64,000 bases of DNA from Strix aluco. Its lineage: Eukaryota > Chordata > Aves > Strigiformes > Strigidae. Shown here one piece after another: positions 28,260-41,759 of this stretch; the stretch's first letter is position 1; each line of letters begins with the position of its first letter. Under the pieces are notes generated by a model. It searched no databases. It worked only from the letters and a program-made list of their open reading frames with translations, and was not told where the DNA came from. The position numbers and the translations under genes were made by a program. The stretch is taken from contig NC_133938.1 in assembly GCF_031877795.1 (NCBI RefSeq), forward strand, positions 10,324,920 through 10,388,919. Direction: 5' to 3'.

Positions 28260-31200
28260 ATGGTGCCAGTGGACGGATTATGACATGTATTTTGCTTTGT
28301 TTTTATTAAAATGCTTTAAGTTATGGATTTAACACATGTAGCAGTTCTGTGTGGTTTTTTCTTCTTGATTTTTGGTGATGTAGAAAAATAGAGAATTGGT
28401 TACTTCCTTACTTCTCTGTGTGACATTGGATTTAAGACAACTGAAGTCTGAAGACTAAGCATACCTCCCTCTTCTATTGCTCTATCAGTCTCTGGAGGCT
28501 CCTGCGATCTCAGCTTTCTCGAGGTAGAATGAAGATATGACTGCACAGAGAGGGCTGGAAGGGATCCTGTGATCCTTTTGACCTTCATAAGAAATCAGGT
28601 AACAGGGCCATTGGGTTCAGGAACTTACCTGCATTGTTACATTTCATGTTCTTCCCTTTGATTTGTGCATGAAGCCAAAATCCTGAAGCTTGGCCAGGAG
28701 TGGTGGTGCAGTGCAAAATACTCCTCTTGGATGGAGACCTGAAGCCTTTCAGACTCCAGAAATCATTAGCATGGAAGTGTGAAAAGGGGCCATTAACGGT
28801 GCTGCTTGCCTAGAGACCACAGGGTCTGTTGGATTTGTTCAAGGGTTGGTAAGCGTCCCTTCACAGACTTTGCTCTGCACCTCCTGCCTTTTCCTGGTGG
28901 TAGAGGTAGCTCCCAGAGAGTGAGTTAGTGGAGTGAAGACCAAAGCTGCTCTTCCTGTGTTCTTGGGTGAACTATTGGTCTGGACAGTCAGTCCTTTCCT
29001 CCTGTGTTCTTGGGTGAACTATTGGTCTGGACAGTCAGTCCTTTCCTCCTGTGTTCTTGGGTGAACTATTGGTCTGGACAGTCAGTCCTTTCCTCCCTCT
29101 GTCCAAAAACCCAGCATGGAAAGTGAATCCAATGCATGTGTCATCTGCACAGCGAGGAAGAAGCTGGCTTGCTAGTCGGCTTTTTTTTCTCTTTACAAAA
29201 GAGAGCTTGGGAGGAGAGAGTGAAATGTCTGAAGAAAACTGTAGTTCAGGGATATTCATGCCATTACCTTTGGCTAGTGGAACTGCTGTCTAGGCAAGCA
29301 GCTCCTCTGGGCTTGAAGCCTCCTCCTGCATGAGGAGAACACTTTAGTAGTTGGATGTGTGCATTGCAAAGGATTTTAAGCAGTGGTGTGTGAAACATTG
29401 GAAGTGCCCAGCAGGACTGGCACTAAGCGGTTAAACTTTGGTGGTTATGATGAGCCTTTCACCTGATGGCTCAGGGCCCCTCTGGCTCTTGTGGTGCTCC
29501 CAGCTGCCTGGAGGATGCTGCCAGCAGCTGCCTCTGTGTGACCTGTGTTAGAGCATCCTTGCTCCCCACTGGTACATACTTGCAAACTCATCTGTTCAGG
29601 ACTTGAAGGTACGATGTTGGGCTTTTCACTGCAGAGCTAAAATCTGGACATGCTCTCCTTCTGCAGGACAGTAGCCTCTGGCAGAGCGGAAGGCAAGCAG
29701 CAGGTAGCAGTAGATGCCAGACCTGTGTAATGCTGTGAACTGAGAAAACCTCCCCAGTCAGGGAAGAGGGGTTGATTTAAGCCAATTGTTCTGCTCTCAG
29801 CTGTAGTCTAGTTTTGACTGCCTCTTGCAGAGTAATTTTTAAAGTTTCTTTGGAGGTCTCTGGCTAACAGCTTATAATAGAGTTTGGGTGGGGAAAGTTG
29901 TTTTGCTGGAGAGGCGGGTTGCAGCACTCCCCATTGCTGTGAGGCTTGTGCCTGGCATAATCAGATCAGTCCATCTGTGACAGACAATGGTGGGTTTTAG
30001 TTCCTTTTCCAGTTCCTGAACAGAGCAGGGATCCCAAACCAGGTGGCAGGCCCTTTATTTGTACTCACCTGTCTTTCAAAGGAAATCTGCAATATTCACT
30101 TCAAATGCTTTTGTTTGAACTGTGCTTTAAAAACATCTGCTTCTCCTTCCCTCTTCTTCCTGGCAAGAGAGGTAGCAGAGAGCACAGGAGACCTTGTAGT
30201 GGTGGTATAAGAGTGATGTTTCAGTGATACAGGTCTTGGATCTTTCTTTGCCCCAAAATGAGAAGTCAGATTCAGGTGATGGTCCAGTAGTCTCTCATCA
30301 TAGGTGCCTCTTTCCCTCTGACCTTTATCTTTCAATGAGAGTTCAGCTTCCTTTAGGTATTTTATCCTCAGAAGGCCTAATTTGGTAGGCCTTCATGTTG
30401 TTTTTTTCATGTCAGTGGGGAGAAGGCAGTTGTTTCTAGGTGGGAAGTCGCTAAATTCAGAGAATCTGTGATCTATCCTGTTGAAGTAGTGCTGGGTTTA
30501 CTTTTGTCACCTGAATGTCTCTTGTTCAGGCAGCCTGTAGAACATGACTCTGCTTCATTGCTGAATCCCACGGTCTCATTTGGAAAGGGCTGAATCTCTG
30601 TGCCATGGTTTTTCAGTTACTGGTGATAAAGTACACCAGGCAGCTTATGTGGACTCCCTGGCTTCTGAAAAAAGAAAGGGGCTACAGAAAATGTCTTTTT
30701 AGTGGGGAAATGGGGTGGGTAAGGCAAAAGGTGACTTTCAAGAAGTCAAAAATACATTCTGACCAGCAAAGCAGCTAAGCTGCTGCTTGATGTTGGCTAA
30801 GGTGGGCCCCGGAAAAATTCTCCTTCCCTTCCCCAAGCTTTTCCTGGAGGTGGGCAAGCAAACCAAGGGAGAGGCATCAGCATGATTAAGGGGGGGTAAT
30901 TTCAAACAAATGGCAACCAAACAGCACTAGTCTCAAAGCACCCCACTTTTGTCCCCTCGGGAGCTGGTGGCACAGGATCCTCTGTAGGATTTTGCACACC
31001 TTTATGTGCAATATTTCACAAAGAGCATTCAGCCTTGTGCTTTCCAGTGCGGTTTCTGCATTGTCGGTTGCATAAAAGGAAGCTGCTGTTTTTCATTGTG
31101 TAGTATTTTCTTCTGCTCTCTCTTTCTTCTCCACGTGTTTATTGAATCCTTTATCAGGGATGGAAAGATGCCTTTATTTTTTTGAGGGCTGTGGGTGGGC

Positions 31201-33774
31201 TGGCTTTCAAGGTAGAGAGCAGCCTGGTTAATTTTCAAAACTAATAATTTTCTTTGGGCCACTCCAGTGGCAGCAACAGGCTTCAAATTTGGCTTCCATG
31301 GAAACATACTGCCATGGTAACTGAAAGGCCTGACAATCCTGAAGAAATATTTGCTTGTACCCTTCCTTCGTTCTGTTTCCCGTGCGATGTGTGTGTTTGG
31401 TTACCCCTGCCAGATTCAGTCAGTGCATTTAAAATGCTCCAAGCACAGAAATGCACTTCACTGAGAAGAAAACAATAAAAGTTGTAAAAGCAATGGTGGC
31501 ATTTCACTGGCATTGTTTGTAAAAAAAGCTGTTTTGAGTCTGAAGGGAGACGTGACTGAGCCACAAATTCCCTTCCAGTGGGGGGAAAAAAAACCCTAAA
31601 AGAAATACTTCATCCTTAGATTATTTTGTGGGGGCTGGCTGGCATGGGCTGGTTCAGGGAATCAGACCTTGCACCTAGTCCAACATCTGTAACACTGAGG
31701 AGGGTGAGGATTGACTCATCCAGTGCTTATGAGACAGAGTACCAGGGTTTTGCTGGTTCCCTTCCAGCTAATTAATTTGATGCTAGATTTTCTGTTGCTG
31801 CCTGTCACAGCTGCTTTCACACCAAGATTGGTTAGCAAAGTTTGGCAGGGTGACAAGCAGCCCCAGTTCAGCAACTTTGCTCTGATTGTCTGGAGTGGGA
31901 GGGAAGAGGGAATGGGGCCTCCTGAAATGTGTTGCTAAGTGAGAAGCAGGGTGAGGCCAAGGACTCTGCATGGCAGAGAGTGCAGAGGAGCTTGGAGTCT
32001 GATGCTTTCTGTTTATGCTTTCTGTTTGATCCAGAGCAAAGCTCATGACCTAACCTGGCACCACATCTAATCAAAATCCTATGGCCAGTTATTAGGCAAC
32101 ACTATGTACGTGTATGGGCATGAACCTTATGTCTTCCACTGTTTCCTTACCATAAATCATCACTCTCTGGAATTCAGAGACTTTCTGGTCATCTGCCGTG
32201 AGAACTGTAGTGCCTGCACCCAGCTCCAGGCTACCTGTGGGGAAAGCAGGGTTGCCTCATTTCCTGCTCCTTTTTTTACTCCCCAGTTTCACTCTATTCT
32301 TCATCCAAATGTTCCCCTTGCAGAGGCTCTAGATCTGCTTGCTTAGCCAGAGGGTGCTCCTGCAGACTGCCATGGCCTCTACAGACTGATGTGGAACAAA
32401 ATAGAGAAACAACTCATGGAGCTACATGTAGGAGGAGAGCAGACACAGACTGTGACGCAGGTTGGTGAATTGGGAATGTGGGAAGGGTCAAGTCCTGTCC
32501 TCTTCACTCAGTGAGCTGGGTTATAGGAATAATCCCAATATAAACTGTTCTAGCTTTAAAAGAGTTACTAGGGGCAATAAAAGGTATACTTATGTGTCTG
32601 TACTAATGTTTTGTATGGCTTAATTGCAGCTGGCTTGACCAGTACACTAGTTTGTTTCACGGTTGCTGTGCCTGCTGTTTTGTATTAGAAATTAGAATTG
32701 CTTTTGGGGGTACTACCTGCTAGCTTTGGGGATGCAAGAGCTGCAATGTCCTTTTGTTATGAGCGAAAAGAGCTGTTTGCTGGAGATCTGTGTGGATGGT
32801 CCTGCTTGTCACTAAGCTTTGTCAGGGGCTTTTGTTGGTGACACCAACAATCCAGTTGCTTCTGGTGATGGTGGACGAAGCAGACTGGCTTTTCTTCTCT
32901 AGCAGAGGGGGAGCTGAATGAAAGTGAGAGGTTGCATTGGGTTGAGACAACAGGTGATGCTGGAGAGGGATGGTCAGAAACAGCGGCACTAGCACTGTGG
33001 ATTGGATTCCTTTTGATAAGTTGCAAGTGAGTATTGTGGGTTTTTTCTGTGTGACATTATCCATGGGGACATGCTGTTTTCAGAGAAAAATGTATATCCC
33101 TACCATGAAAAACTTTGTAGAGCAAATGCCTTCCGTGCTCATCCTAAGCACTGAGCTCTGGTACAAAGCTTCCAACTGACTTCAGCAAATGTTGGTCCCA
33201 CACTGGCTGGTTTCCTTTTATATTGAGTCATGTCATATCCTTGCTGCTCTACAGAGTAATCTTAACCTAGTTTGGATACTCTCAGGCTGTGTTTACAGCA
33301 GAGTGCCAATGCTCTCCAAGCTAAGTGGGGGATGCCATCTAGAACATGGTCTTTGCTGTCTTTTGTGACTACATTGTATCATCCCTGACACCATGCACCG
33401 CACATCCTTCCAGCAGCAGCTGAATGCAGCTTTCCTTATGTCCTGCCTTAAACTGTCTCACAGTGCTATCATGCTCTGCAAAGCCATTTTTGTGGTGCTT
33501 CATCAGAGCAGAGCTCTTTCTCTCTCATCTCTACACCTGCTCGCAGCTTCATTGTAAGGCAGGAAGGGGCGTCTGTAAAAATTCCCTGTTCTGAGCAATT
33601 TACTTCAAGTTTTACTTGAAACTGGAACAGGCTCCATCTCCTGTGGGAAATACCATGAGGGTCCTCCAAGGTTTGGCCATCCCCCTTCTTTTCATTTTAG
33701 GTCTAAACCCCTTGGGCAGCTTGGCAAGCCTTCATCCCGCCATTCACATCAAATGTGCTACTGGAGCATCCAAT
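28260..33774. other. Intergenic DNA downstream of MKNK1
   Basis: No gene was recognised on either strand; the ORFs are short and lack splice context. The only clear structure is the 47-bp tandem repeat listed separately. A 13-bp unit (TGCTTTCTGTTT) is repeated near 32004-32028, and a partial RFX-like palindrome (ACTGCCATGGTAAC) lies at 31309-31322. Confidence 0.5.
28954..29094. repeat. Tandem repeat, three perfect 47-bp copies
   Basis: A unit beginning CCTGTGTTCTTGGGTGAACT starts at 28954, 29001 and 29048, an exact 47-bp period with no mismatch seen between copies. The flanks are unique. Such identity points to a recent expansion and a likely length-polymorphic minisatellite. Confidence 0.95.
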
Positions 33775-34817
33775 TTGGCTGGATGGTCGCACTCAAAGAG
33801 TTGTGGTCAACAGCTGAATGTCCAGGTGGAGAGTAGTGATGAGTGGTGTTCCTCAGGGGTTGGTGTTGGGGCCAGCACTGTTTAACATCTTTGTTGGTGA
33901 CGTGGACAGTGGGATCGAGTACACCCTCAGCAAGTTCACCGACAACACTGAGCTGTGAGGTGCGGCCGACACGCTGGAGGGAAGGGATGGCATCCCGAGG
34001 GACCTGGACAGGCTGGAGAGGTGGGCCTGTGCGAACCTCATGAAGTTCAACAAGGCCAAGTGCCCATGGGTCAGGGCAATCCCAAGCACAAATACAGACT
34101 GGGTGAGGAGTGGATGGAGAGCAGCCCTGAGGAGAAGGACTTGGGGGTATTAGTGGATGGAAAATTGACTATGAGCCAGCAATGTGCACTCACAGCCCAG
34201 AAAACCAAGCGTGTCCTGGGCTGCATCAAGAGAAGTGTGGCCAGCAGGGCGAGGGAGGGGATTCTCCCCCTCTACTCCACTCTCGTGAGAATCCCCCCTG
34301 CAGTGCTGTGTCCAGCTCTGGGGGCACCAATATCAGAAGGACACGGACCTGCTGGAGTGGGTCCAGAGGAGGCCACGAAGATGATCAGGGGGCTGGAGCA
34401 CCTCCCCTGTGAGGACAGGCTGAGAGAGTTGGGGGGGTTCAGCCTGGAGAAGAGAAGGCTCCAGGGAGACCTTATAGCAGCCTCCCAGTACTTAAAGGGG
34501 GCTACAGGAAAGATGGGGAGGGACTCTTTATCAGGGAGTGTAGGGATAGGATGAGGGGTAAAAGTTTTAAACTGAAAGAGGGTAGATTTATATTAGGTAT
34601 AAGGAAGAAATTCTTTACTGTGAGAGTGGTGAGGTACTGGAACATGTTGCCCAGAGAAGCTGTGGCTGCCCCCTTCCTGGAAGGGTTCAAGGCCAGGTTG
34701 GACGGGGCTTTGGGCAACCTGGTCTAGTGGAAGGTGTCCCTGCCCATGGCAGGGGGGTTGGAACTAGATGATCTTTAAGGTCCCTTCCAATACAAACCAT
34801 TCTGTGATTCTATGAAT
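33775..34817 (+). mobile_element. CR1 LINE, 5'-truncated 3' end, degraded
   Basis: The segment carries the C-terminal part of the CR1 reverse-transcriptase ORF and its 3' end. Recognisable pieces are LDGRTQRVVV (near 33780), [13 protein letters not shown] (near 33866), [18 protein letters not shown] (near 34010), [16 protein letters not shown] (34120-34170) and RGLEHLPCEDRLRELGGFSL (near 34390). They lie in different frames, with a TGA at 33956-33958 and at least one frameshift near 34075. The catalytic FADD box reads FTDN, so it is inactive. The 3' end has GATGATCTTTAAGGTCCCTT and ends in ATTCTGTGATTCTATGAA, the CR1 terminal octamer-like repeat. No target-site duplication is visible, as expected for CR1. 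Start is approximate. Confidence 0.93.
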
Positions 34818-37800
34818 TTTTCCATGTAGTTGCATCGCAGAAAGCCAGCAGTGATATCTGTACTAGTGTCTTGAACACAGCCTTAGGGCTTGGGCTGGAA
34901 ATGCAGAACAGTCTGTCTGATCCTAACTGGAAACCTCTCTGGCATATAAATAAGGTCTGCTGTAGTCACAGGCTGCAATTATGAATTTGTAAGTGAAGTG
35001 ATCAGATTAATTGAGCAGCAGTGGAGGTGTTCAATTACACTGGCTTCTGATTAATTACCCTTTGTCGAACCATGTCAGCACACTTCCTAATGCCAAAAGC
35101 ATTGCCTGAGGTCTGTGTAGCAGCAAGGCCTTTGCTTTAACCAATGGCAAAGCCAAACGTGCCTCAAGATTAATAGTTTCTCCCCTGCCTTCTTCATTTT
35201 GTGGAGAAATTTGCCGAAGTCTCAGCTAAGTATTTGAAGTGATTTTGGCCAATTTGCTTTTGATTCTAAAGAACTGGGGTGATGGGGGGGGCATTTCTGG
35301 GAAATCAGATGGCAACTTGGACTGGTCCTCTCGATATGGATATATTAGCTATCCTCAGTGTAGCATTGCAAATGTACACCAAACACTGTCACCTGAAAGT
35401 GATCCTGTTAGTATTTTGGTTTTGTGCTTTCCCTCCACACACATTGTCCCAAAGGATGATGAATCTAGGGGGCCTCTGTGGAAGACACTAAGCTGTCACT
35501 GGAGCTGCTCCAAGAAGAGTTGCTCCATCTGTTCAGCCTGTGTCTCATGGCTTCCCTGGAGCCCTTTGCAGAGCTGGAAGCGATGTAAGCCCTCTAGCTC
35601 AATTTGCCTGCTGGAAGTCAGGGCTACTTGTCTTTCCCACGGTCAAAGCCATGTACAGATGCCTTGAGAGATCTGGGGTGTTGTGAAGGCTGGAGGAGAG
35701 CCTGAAGGGAACATCTGAACCATCTGTAGCCACTCTCTACCCCTTGGTTCATGCAATGACCTCATCTTCTGGTGTAAATATCTCTACTTTTCTAAATATT
35801 ATTCCTTGTTATCACATTCCTTCTCAGCCTTTGCATGTCCAGGTAAATACACTGAGCCCTTTGGGTGGGAAAAGCCCCCCATCTTGGCTCTAGCTTCGTG
35901 CACAAAGGCACGTCACTGTCTTACTAGCACTGATGCTTCCCTGCTCCCCAGAAATCTCTCACCTGATTATGTTAAGATTTCTCTGGTATCTGGCTATGTG
36001 CAGCCACTAACTTTCTTCTGCATACCCAGTCTTTTCCTCTCCTCTGGGAACAATAGATCAGAGGTTGAGTCTTCACTCTTACTGCAAAAGTTCTATTTGC
36101 CCCCTAATGGCATTGCTGTCGGCTGTTGAATTTCAGCCCTGTTACATTACTGAGGTTCTCTGCATCATGTTTGTGATAATCTGGTCCTCTTGTCCTCTTC
36201 TAAGTGATGGTTCAGTGTCATCAGCAGTTCTCATTGCCTGACTTCTCTTTCTGTCTGGGTCATCAACTAAAATGATTTAATTGCTTGATGAATTCCACTG
36301 TTGCTGCTTTCTCCTCATTTGTAAGATCCTCTCCTGTCAGCACAACCATGGCATAAAAACTCTGGCTTCTGTGCAGATTTCCTCTGAAGTTACTTTTACG
36401 CATGAGATGTATGTATAACCAATCCCTTCACAAAAATATACAAAATCTACTTGTACAGTGTTTCTGGGTGAAAGAAAGAACCTGTCTGGGAATGAGTGAG
36501 TGGGTGGTAGCCTGCTGCATAAGCAGCACTGCACTTTCAAGCCCTGCAGTAGCTAAAGGACATGCTTCCCAGATCTCCAGGGTTTATCTTCCAAACATCA
36601 TATGCCAATTAAAATAAGCAGATCCCCACAGCTTATGAAGTTTCATAAAACTCATTGCCTTTTGCTTTAGCACAGGAAATATACAGCTGTAAGAAAAAGT
36701 AAAGATTTTATGTGCGATTTTTCTTCACTATTTCTGAGGATTTTTGGCATAGCCAAAAATGTTTTGGTGAGTCCAGATTTCTTCTACTTTTGGTTAGCAG
36801 TTGATACCTAAATCTCACAGTCCCTGTTTCTGAACCCTACAAATAACACCCTTCTCCCCTGTCCATGCTGCTTCTGGAATATGGACAGTTGTCTGTGCTC
36901 TCCTCTACAGTCCAGTCTGCATACTGACTTCTCCAGTGAAGGACTTTGTTCCATAATCTTGAGGCATCTCCAAGATGCTAGCTCTGGTTTCATCCACCTG
37001 AGAGGTAAATCTTTCACCAGGGGCTGTGTCCTTAGCCACCTCCCTCGGGAGTTAGGATTGAGATCCTGATTTTGCCCACCTGCATGTAGTCCACCAGGGA
37101 TCCTTAAAGTCTTGACCACCCTGCTTAATTTTGTGCCTCAATCAAGCACTTTCTCTTTTCAGGTTACATGAGAACAGAAGTCAGACAATCCTGAGTTTCC
37201 CATGAGAGTTTTTGACCCAGTTCATAGCTTTGTTCAGGGCACAAGCTGCCACGTCCACTCCTCTTGCTCTTGGCACATGCTCCTCTCTCATGGGTGGCTA
37301 AGCTCTTCTGAATTACATGGTATTTATTACACAATAAGAACACACACACACAAACTATTATTGTGGATCCTTATGGTGAGTTTTTTCAATCCTGTGGCTG
37401 GATATGGAAGATTTCCAGCATCACCAGTTACTCACAAACTGCATATAAACAATCCCTTACGGTATGGTTTTGGAAATATTCCCCACTTGAGCTTCTTCAT
37501 TATCAGTTCAGGACAGCAACAATGCAGTCCAATATCTGAATTATGAATGCCAGCTTCTGTCTGCTTCCATGCAGCCATTCAGCCTTGCCCGAGTTCCTTA
37601 GATGGGTTGAATCCCAAACTGAGTTTCAAGGAACACTGCCAAACTTTTCCAACAGCACCAAAGTCAATAAGCTTCCCTTCCCTCTCCACTCCTGTTGTAG
37701 CTCTTTTTTTTTTTTTATGTGTTTTTTCTTCTGTTGAATAATTCAGCTAATAGGTTGGCACTTGAGCACTGTGTTCCCTAATGAGGGAAGCAGCTTGCCA

Positions 37801-40800
37801 ACTTTTTATCTTTCCAGTCGTTTGACTGCAAACCCAACATCGTTAACAAATCACCATGGAATAACTGTGGAAATACAGAACAAAATGTTGTTGTCTTAAG
37901 TGAGAAAGGAAGAAAAAGTAAACAGAATGAAAGAAACCCAAGCCCTGCACAGGAAAACAAAGTACGAAAGTGAAGTTGCATGGAAGGAAATGATGATAGT
38001 AGAAATCTCTTTGCAACCCCATTTTGTCTCAATATATGCAAGCAGGGAAGCTGTATAGGAGAAGGGACACCAACTCACCGAAGAGACATGGTTGCACTAA
38101 TTCAGAGGATGGGTGTAGGTGTATCTGTTGGCAGCGCTGCATCTTTCCATGTTTACATGAATAAAGGTTTGTATAGAGAGCAGATTTTTTCTTTGCCAAC
38201 TTTATTTAAAAGCTGAATATTTTACAGTCCAGGTGACATAGATGGGATTTAAAAAAAAAAAAAAAAGTGATGCCTTTTTGCACATTGCTTAGTCCCCTTT
38301 AAAATAGCATTAAGATCATATTGGCTTGAGTTTGTTTAGATCAAGATTCACACTGATATCTTTCAGACAAACTTTTAGTCCTTGGCCCTCCCTGCATTTA
38401 TTCTTTCCTGGATCTCCACATCTGTTTACCAGAGCAGGGTTCAGCAGCTCTGGGTGCCTGAAGATTCCCACTTGGCCTCCAAGCGGGGGCATTTGCAAGG
38501 TCCCTCATCTCCGTTTCAGGACAATAACTGCCATAACTTGGGAATTAGGCAGAAATGCAAGCTGATGTGGCTCAGATGACCCCTCCCGCAAGCCAGCAGC
38601 TTGCTTGAGACCAGAACTCTCATCTTGAATCCCCGACCAGTAAAATTCTGCAGCTGAATTAAAATTACACCAGGTGCTGCATCCGAGTTCAACATTGTTA
38701 TCTTAACTGTGTGATGTTTTCTGCAACACAGGGAAGATACTCATCTTAGGTCTTGAGGCCAAATTCTCAGCAGTGGATGAGGGATGGGATGCTTAATGCG
38801 ATAAAGACTCTTATCTCAAATAGTGACTTAAAAAATGTACATCTGAAAATCTCACATATGGCACAGGTCCATATTATGCTAGCTACTGTACAAACATGGC
38901 TCCAAGAGATTGTCATGATCCCAGGAAGTGTGTGTTCTAATCTCTTTCCTGTTGTGTTGCCAGCATTTATACAAAATGCAGAACACTAAGCTGAATGGCA
39001 GAGCTGGGCAAAATTTGGCACTTATGAATTGAGCTATGCTGGCTTAATTGGAAATTAAAATCCCACTCATCTGGCCTGTGATTGCTATTAAAGGGTCCTT
39101 TGAAGACACAGGCTGAATTAAATCAACCTTGCTATATGAATATCCAGGGAACTGCACCAAATTAGGGCAGTTAAAGATCTGACTTGTTATGTTTGTTTGC
39201 ACTCAAAGCCTGGAGAAAGGAAATTGAGATGAACAAGAATGATGACAGTAGAAAAATAAAGGAAAACAGACAGAATGAATGACTGAGATCTCTTTGAGCA
39301 TTGCTCAAAATGGGTCCTCAGGGAATGCAAACTCACAATTGTTGCTTCTGGAAGGTGGCTCCCCTTTTGTTTGCATGGATGTAATGCTGAGCACCCTCCT
39401 CTCTGCCTCTTGCTTGTTTATAATCTATCTTCTGTTTCATATCAATCTCGCTTGATTCTTAGTCCATCCTTCAGCTATTGCTGGCAGGAGATAAAATACC
39501 CTTTTGCTTTGCATAGCAGGGATATATGTGATATGAAGCCAGATGGCTGCCAAGATGAGCAATTGAGAGTGTCTGCACGTTATTAATTGCAGCTGCTGTT
39601 TTTGCAGTTGGAGGTGATGGGAGGGTTCCCAGCAGCAGCCAAGAGCAGATGGACAAAGAAGGATATATCTTGGTGGTGTGTGATTAAAATCCACTGGGAT
39701 GGGGTATGCTCAGCCCCGCTCTGGGTTTGGGCCTTCTGTCGGACAGTGGGATCATAAGAATGGATTTATTTTAGCCTGCCTGTAAAGGTGATGGCCAGGA
39801 GCTTGCTTTGATGCACTGGTGTGATTCCATTGTATTTGGTTGGAGCTGAACTGATTTTTGTTGTTTCTTGCTCTTCCTCCTTTGTTTTCCTCTTACTGCT
39901 GCATTACATTACTAAAAATACCTAAAACCATAGCATTTACTGAGCTACTTCCTCTGCTTGTTCTTGTTCCAGGCACAAACATCCATCTCTCTCTAAACAC
40001 CTATCTCATCTGCCCAAATTAAGTCACTGCTTCAAAGCAGAACTTCACCTTTAGGGAACCTGTTATTTTGTAATCCTGGTTTATCTCCTCCTGTGCTAAC
40101 AAGAGATCTGGCACTCAAGGTAGGGGTCTAGTTTGGTAATAGCTGAAGGGAAGGGTTGATAATCCCATCATCCTCTAAACTGGAGGTTGGAACTTCTTGC
40201 TGAGAATTAGAAGGCTGTTCTGGGTCAAGCTAAATCCTGTCTAACACTGCATCCTGTTTCTGTCAGTGGCCAGGAGGAGATGCTGAAGGAAGAGATGTAA
40301 TTAGTATGCTTTCCCTGCCTGTAACCCCCAGCCTTTGGCGATCAGCAGCTTGAGGACTTCATGAACTGGAGGTGTGCTGTGCAGTCAGCAAAAGGCAGAG
40401 ATGTCTGTCATCTCTATGAAGCTTAAAGAAGACTTGCTCTTCCATGTTTCCCTCCTGTCTGCTTCACCCATGACATAACATTCCTACAGCCTCATGGCTC
40501 AGAAGACAGGCTGAATTTTAGCTGAAGTTGTTCTTCTTGATTCAGGATGTTTCAGGGTAGGTCCTGTAGGTGATGAGTTTTGCTGTGTGCTGTCTCCTTA
40601 AGCTGTAAATTTGCAAGCTCTCTTCTGGATTTGCATTGATAGTGGCAGTGTCAAGAGTTTTGTGTACTGGCTGTGATGTCTTCACTAAAAATCCTGCTCT
40701 GCAGTTAAAAGGAAACAACAGCAACAACAAAAAAAAACAACTTGAAAAGAGTCTCTGTGAAAGGACCCTTTGACAAAACAAAGTTGATGTAAAACACTTT

Positions 40801-41745
40801 AGTTTTGTTGGTGATGTCGTGAGAACTATTCCAGTTCAGAGCAGGAGAGGATCTGGCTTGTCATATTTGGAAGTCTGTGGTGTTGACAGTGGCCTAAGGT
40901 GGTAGTACCTGACCACTGACCACTGAGGCACCTGAATTGCTAGGAATGTGCTTAAGTTTTTTTTTTCTTCTGTCCATGTCTGCCATCTGACACTAAGGAA
41001 TGTCTGGTGCACCAGCTCTATCTGTGAGGGATATTGTGCCTCAGGCACCACACACTTCCCTGCTTAGAGCTTCAAGCATTTTGACAGCTGGAATTTGGGG
41101 GTTTTCAAACTTGGGGCTCCTGATTTTGGCCTGTTTGCAGTTTTTGTTTGTCTCCCTGCCCTGAGGATGGGCAGCAATAGTTGCCAGCCATGGGGTGAAT
41201 CAAGAAAGGGAGATCTCAAGCATATTCCTTCATGAAATATATGACTTCAGGATGGTGATGTTACTATGTTGAGGGCATATTGTTGTCTGGACCATGTGTT
41301 TTTTTGATAGTGTCAAGGTTTTTGTACTAGGACGTGGCCAAGAGGTCCCTGTGTTTCTTCTCCAGAAGAAGCCTTCATGGGAGGGAGAATGAGCTGACAG
41401 GCAGTTTGGGATGGGATAAGGTACTTCTCCAAATGCCAAGCTATAGCTATTGTACACTGTCCTCTCCCCTAGGATGGTGGTAGGCTCAGTTACACTCAAC
41501 ACGATGGCTGTGCAGAGCTATCTCTGTTCTATGTGTCTCTGACATCAAGTCCAATTTGGTTCTATTTCCTTAAAAAGTGTATTCCCCATATAAAAATTTT
41601 TTTTACATGTAGTTACAGCCACATATGCAATTACATATATTTTCTGTGCGTGTGTTTGCACATACAATTGCTCTAATTCTGTGTATGGCTATTTCCTATC
41701 TGTTGTGATCTGACTACAGCAAAAATTAAAATAAAGATTGGATTA

Positions 41746-41759
41746 GTTGCCGTGGTAAC
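41746..41759. promoter_or_regulatory. RFX X-box palindrome
   Basis: GTTGCC-GT-GGTAAC is a complete inverted repeat matching the X-box consensus GTNRCC, 0-3 nt spacer, RGYAAC, bound by RFX transcription factors. RFX proteins drive ciliary genes. It lies in an AT-rich stretch with no recognised promoter next to it. Function is inferred from the motif alone. Confidence 0.5.

Noticed and set aside
33955-34554. 199-codon + strand ORF
   Set aside because: It is a chimera of frames inside the degraded CR1 element, not a host gene.
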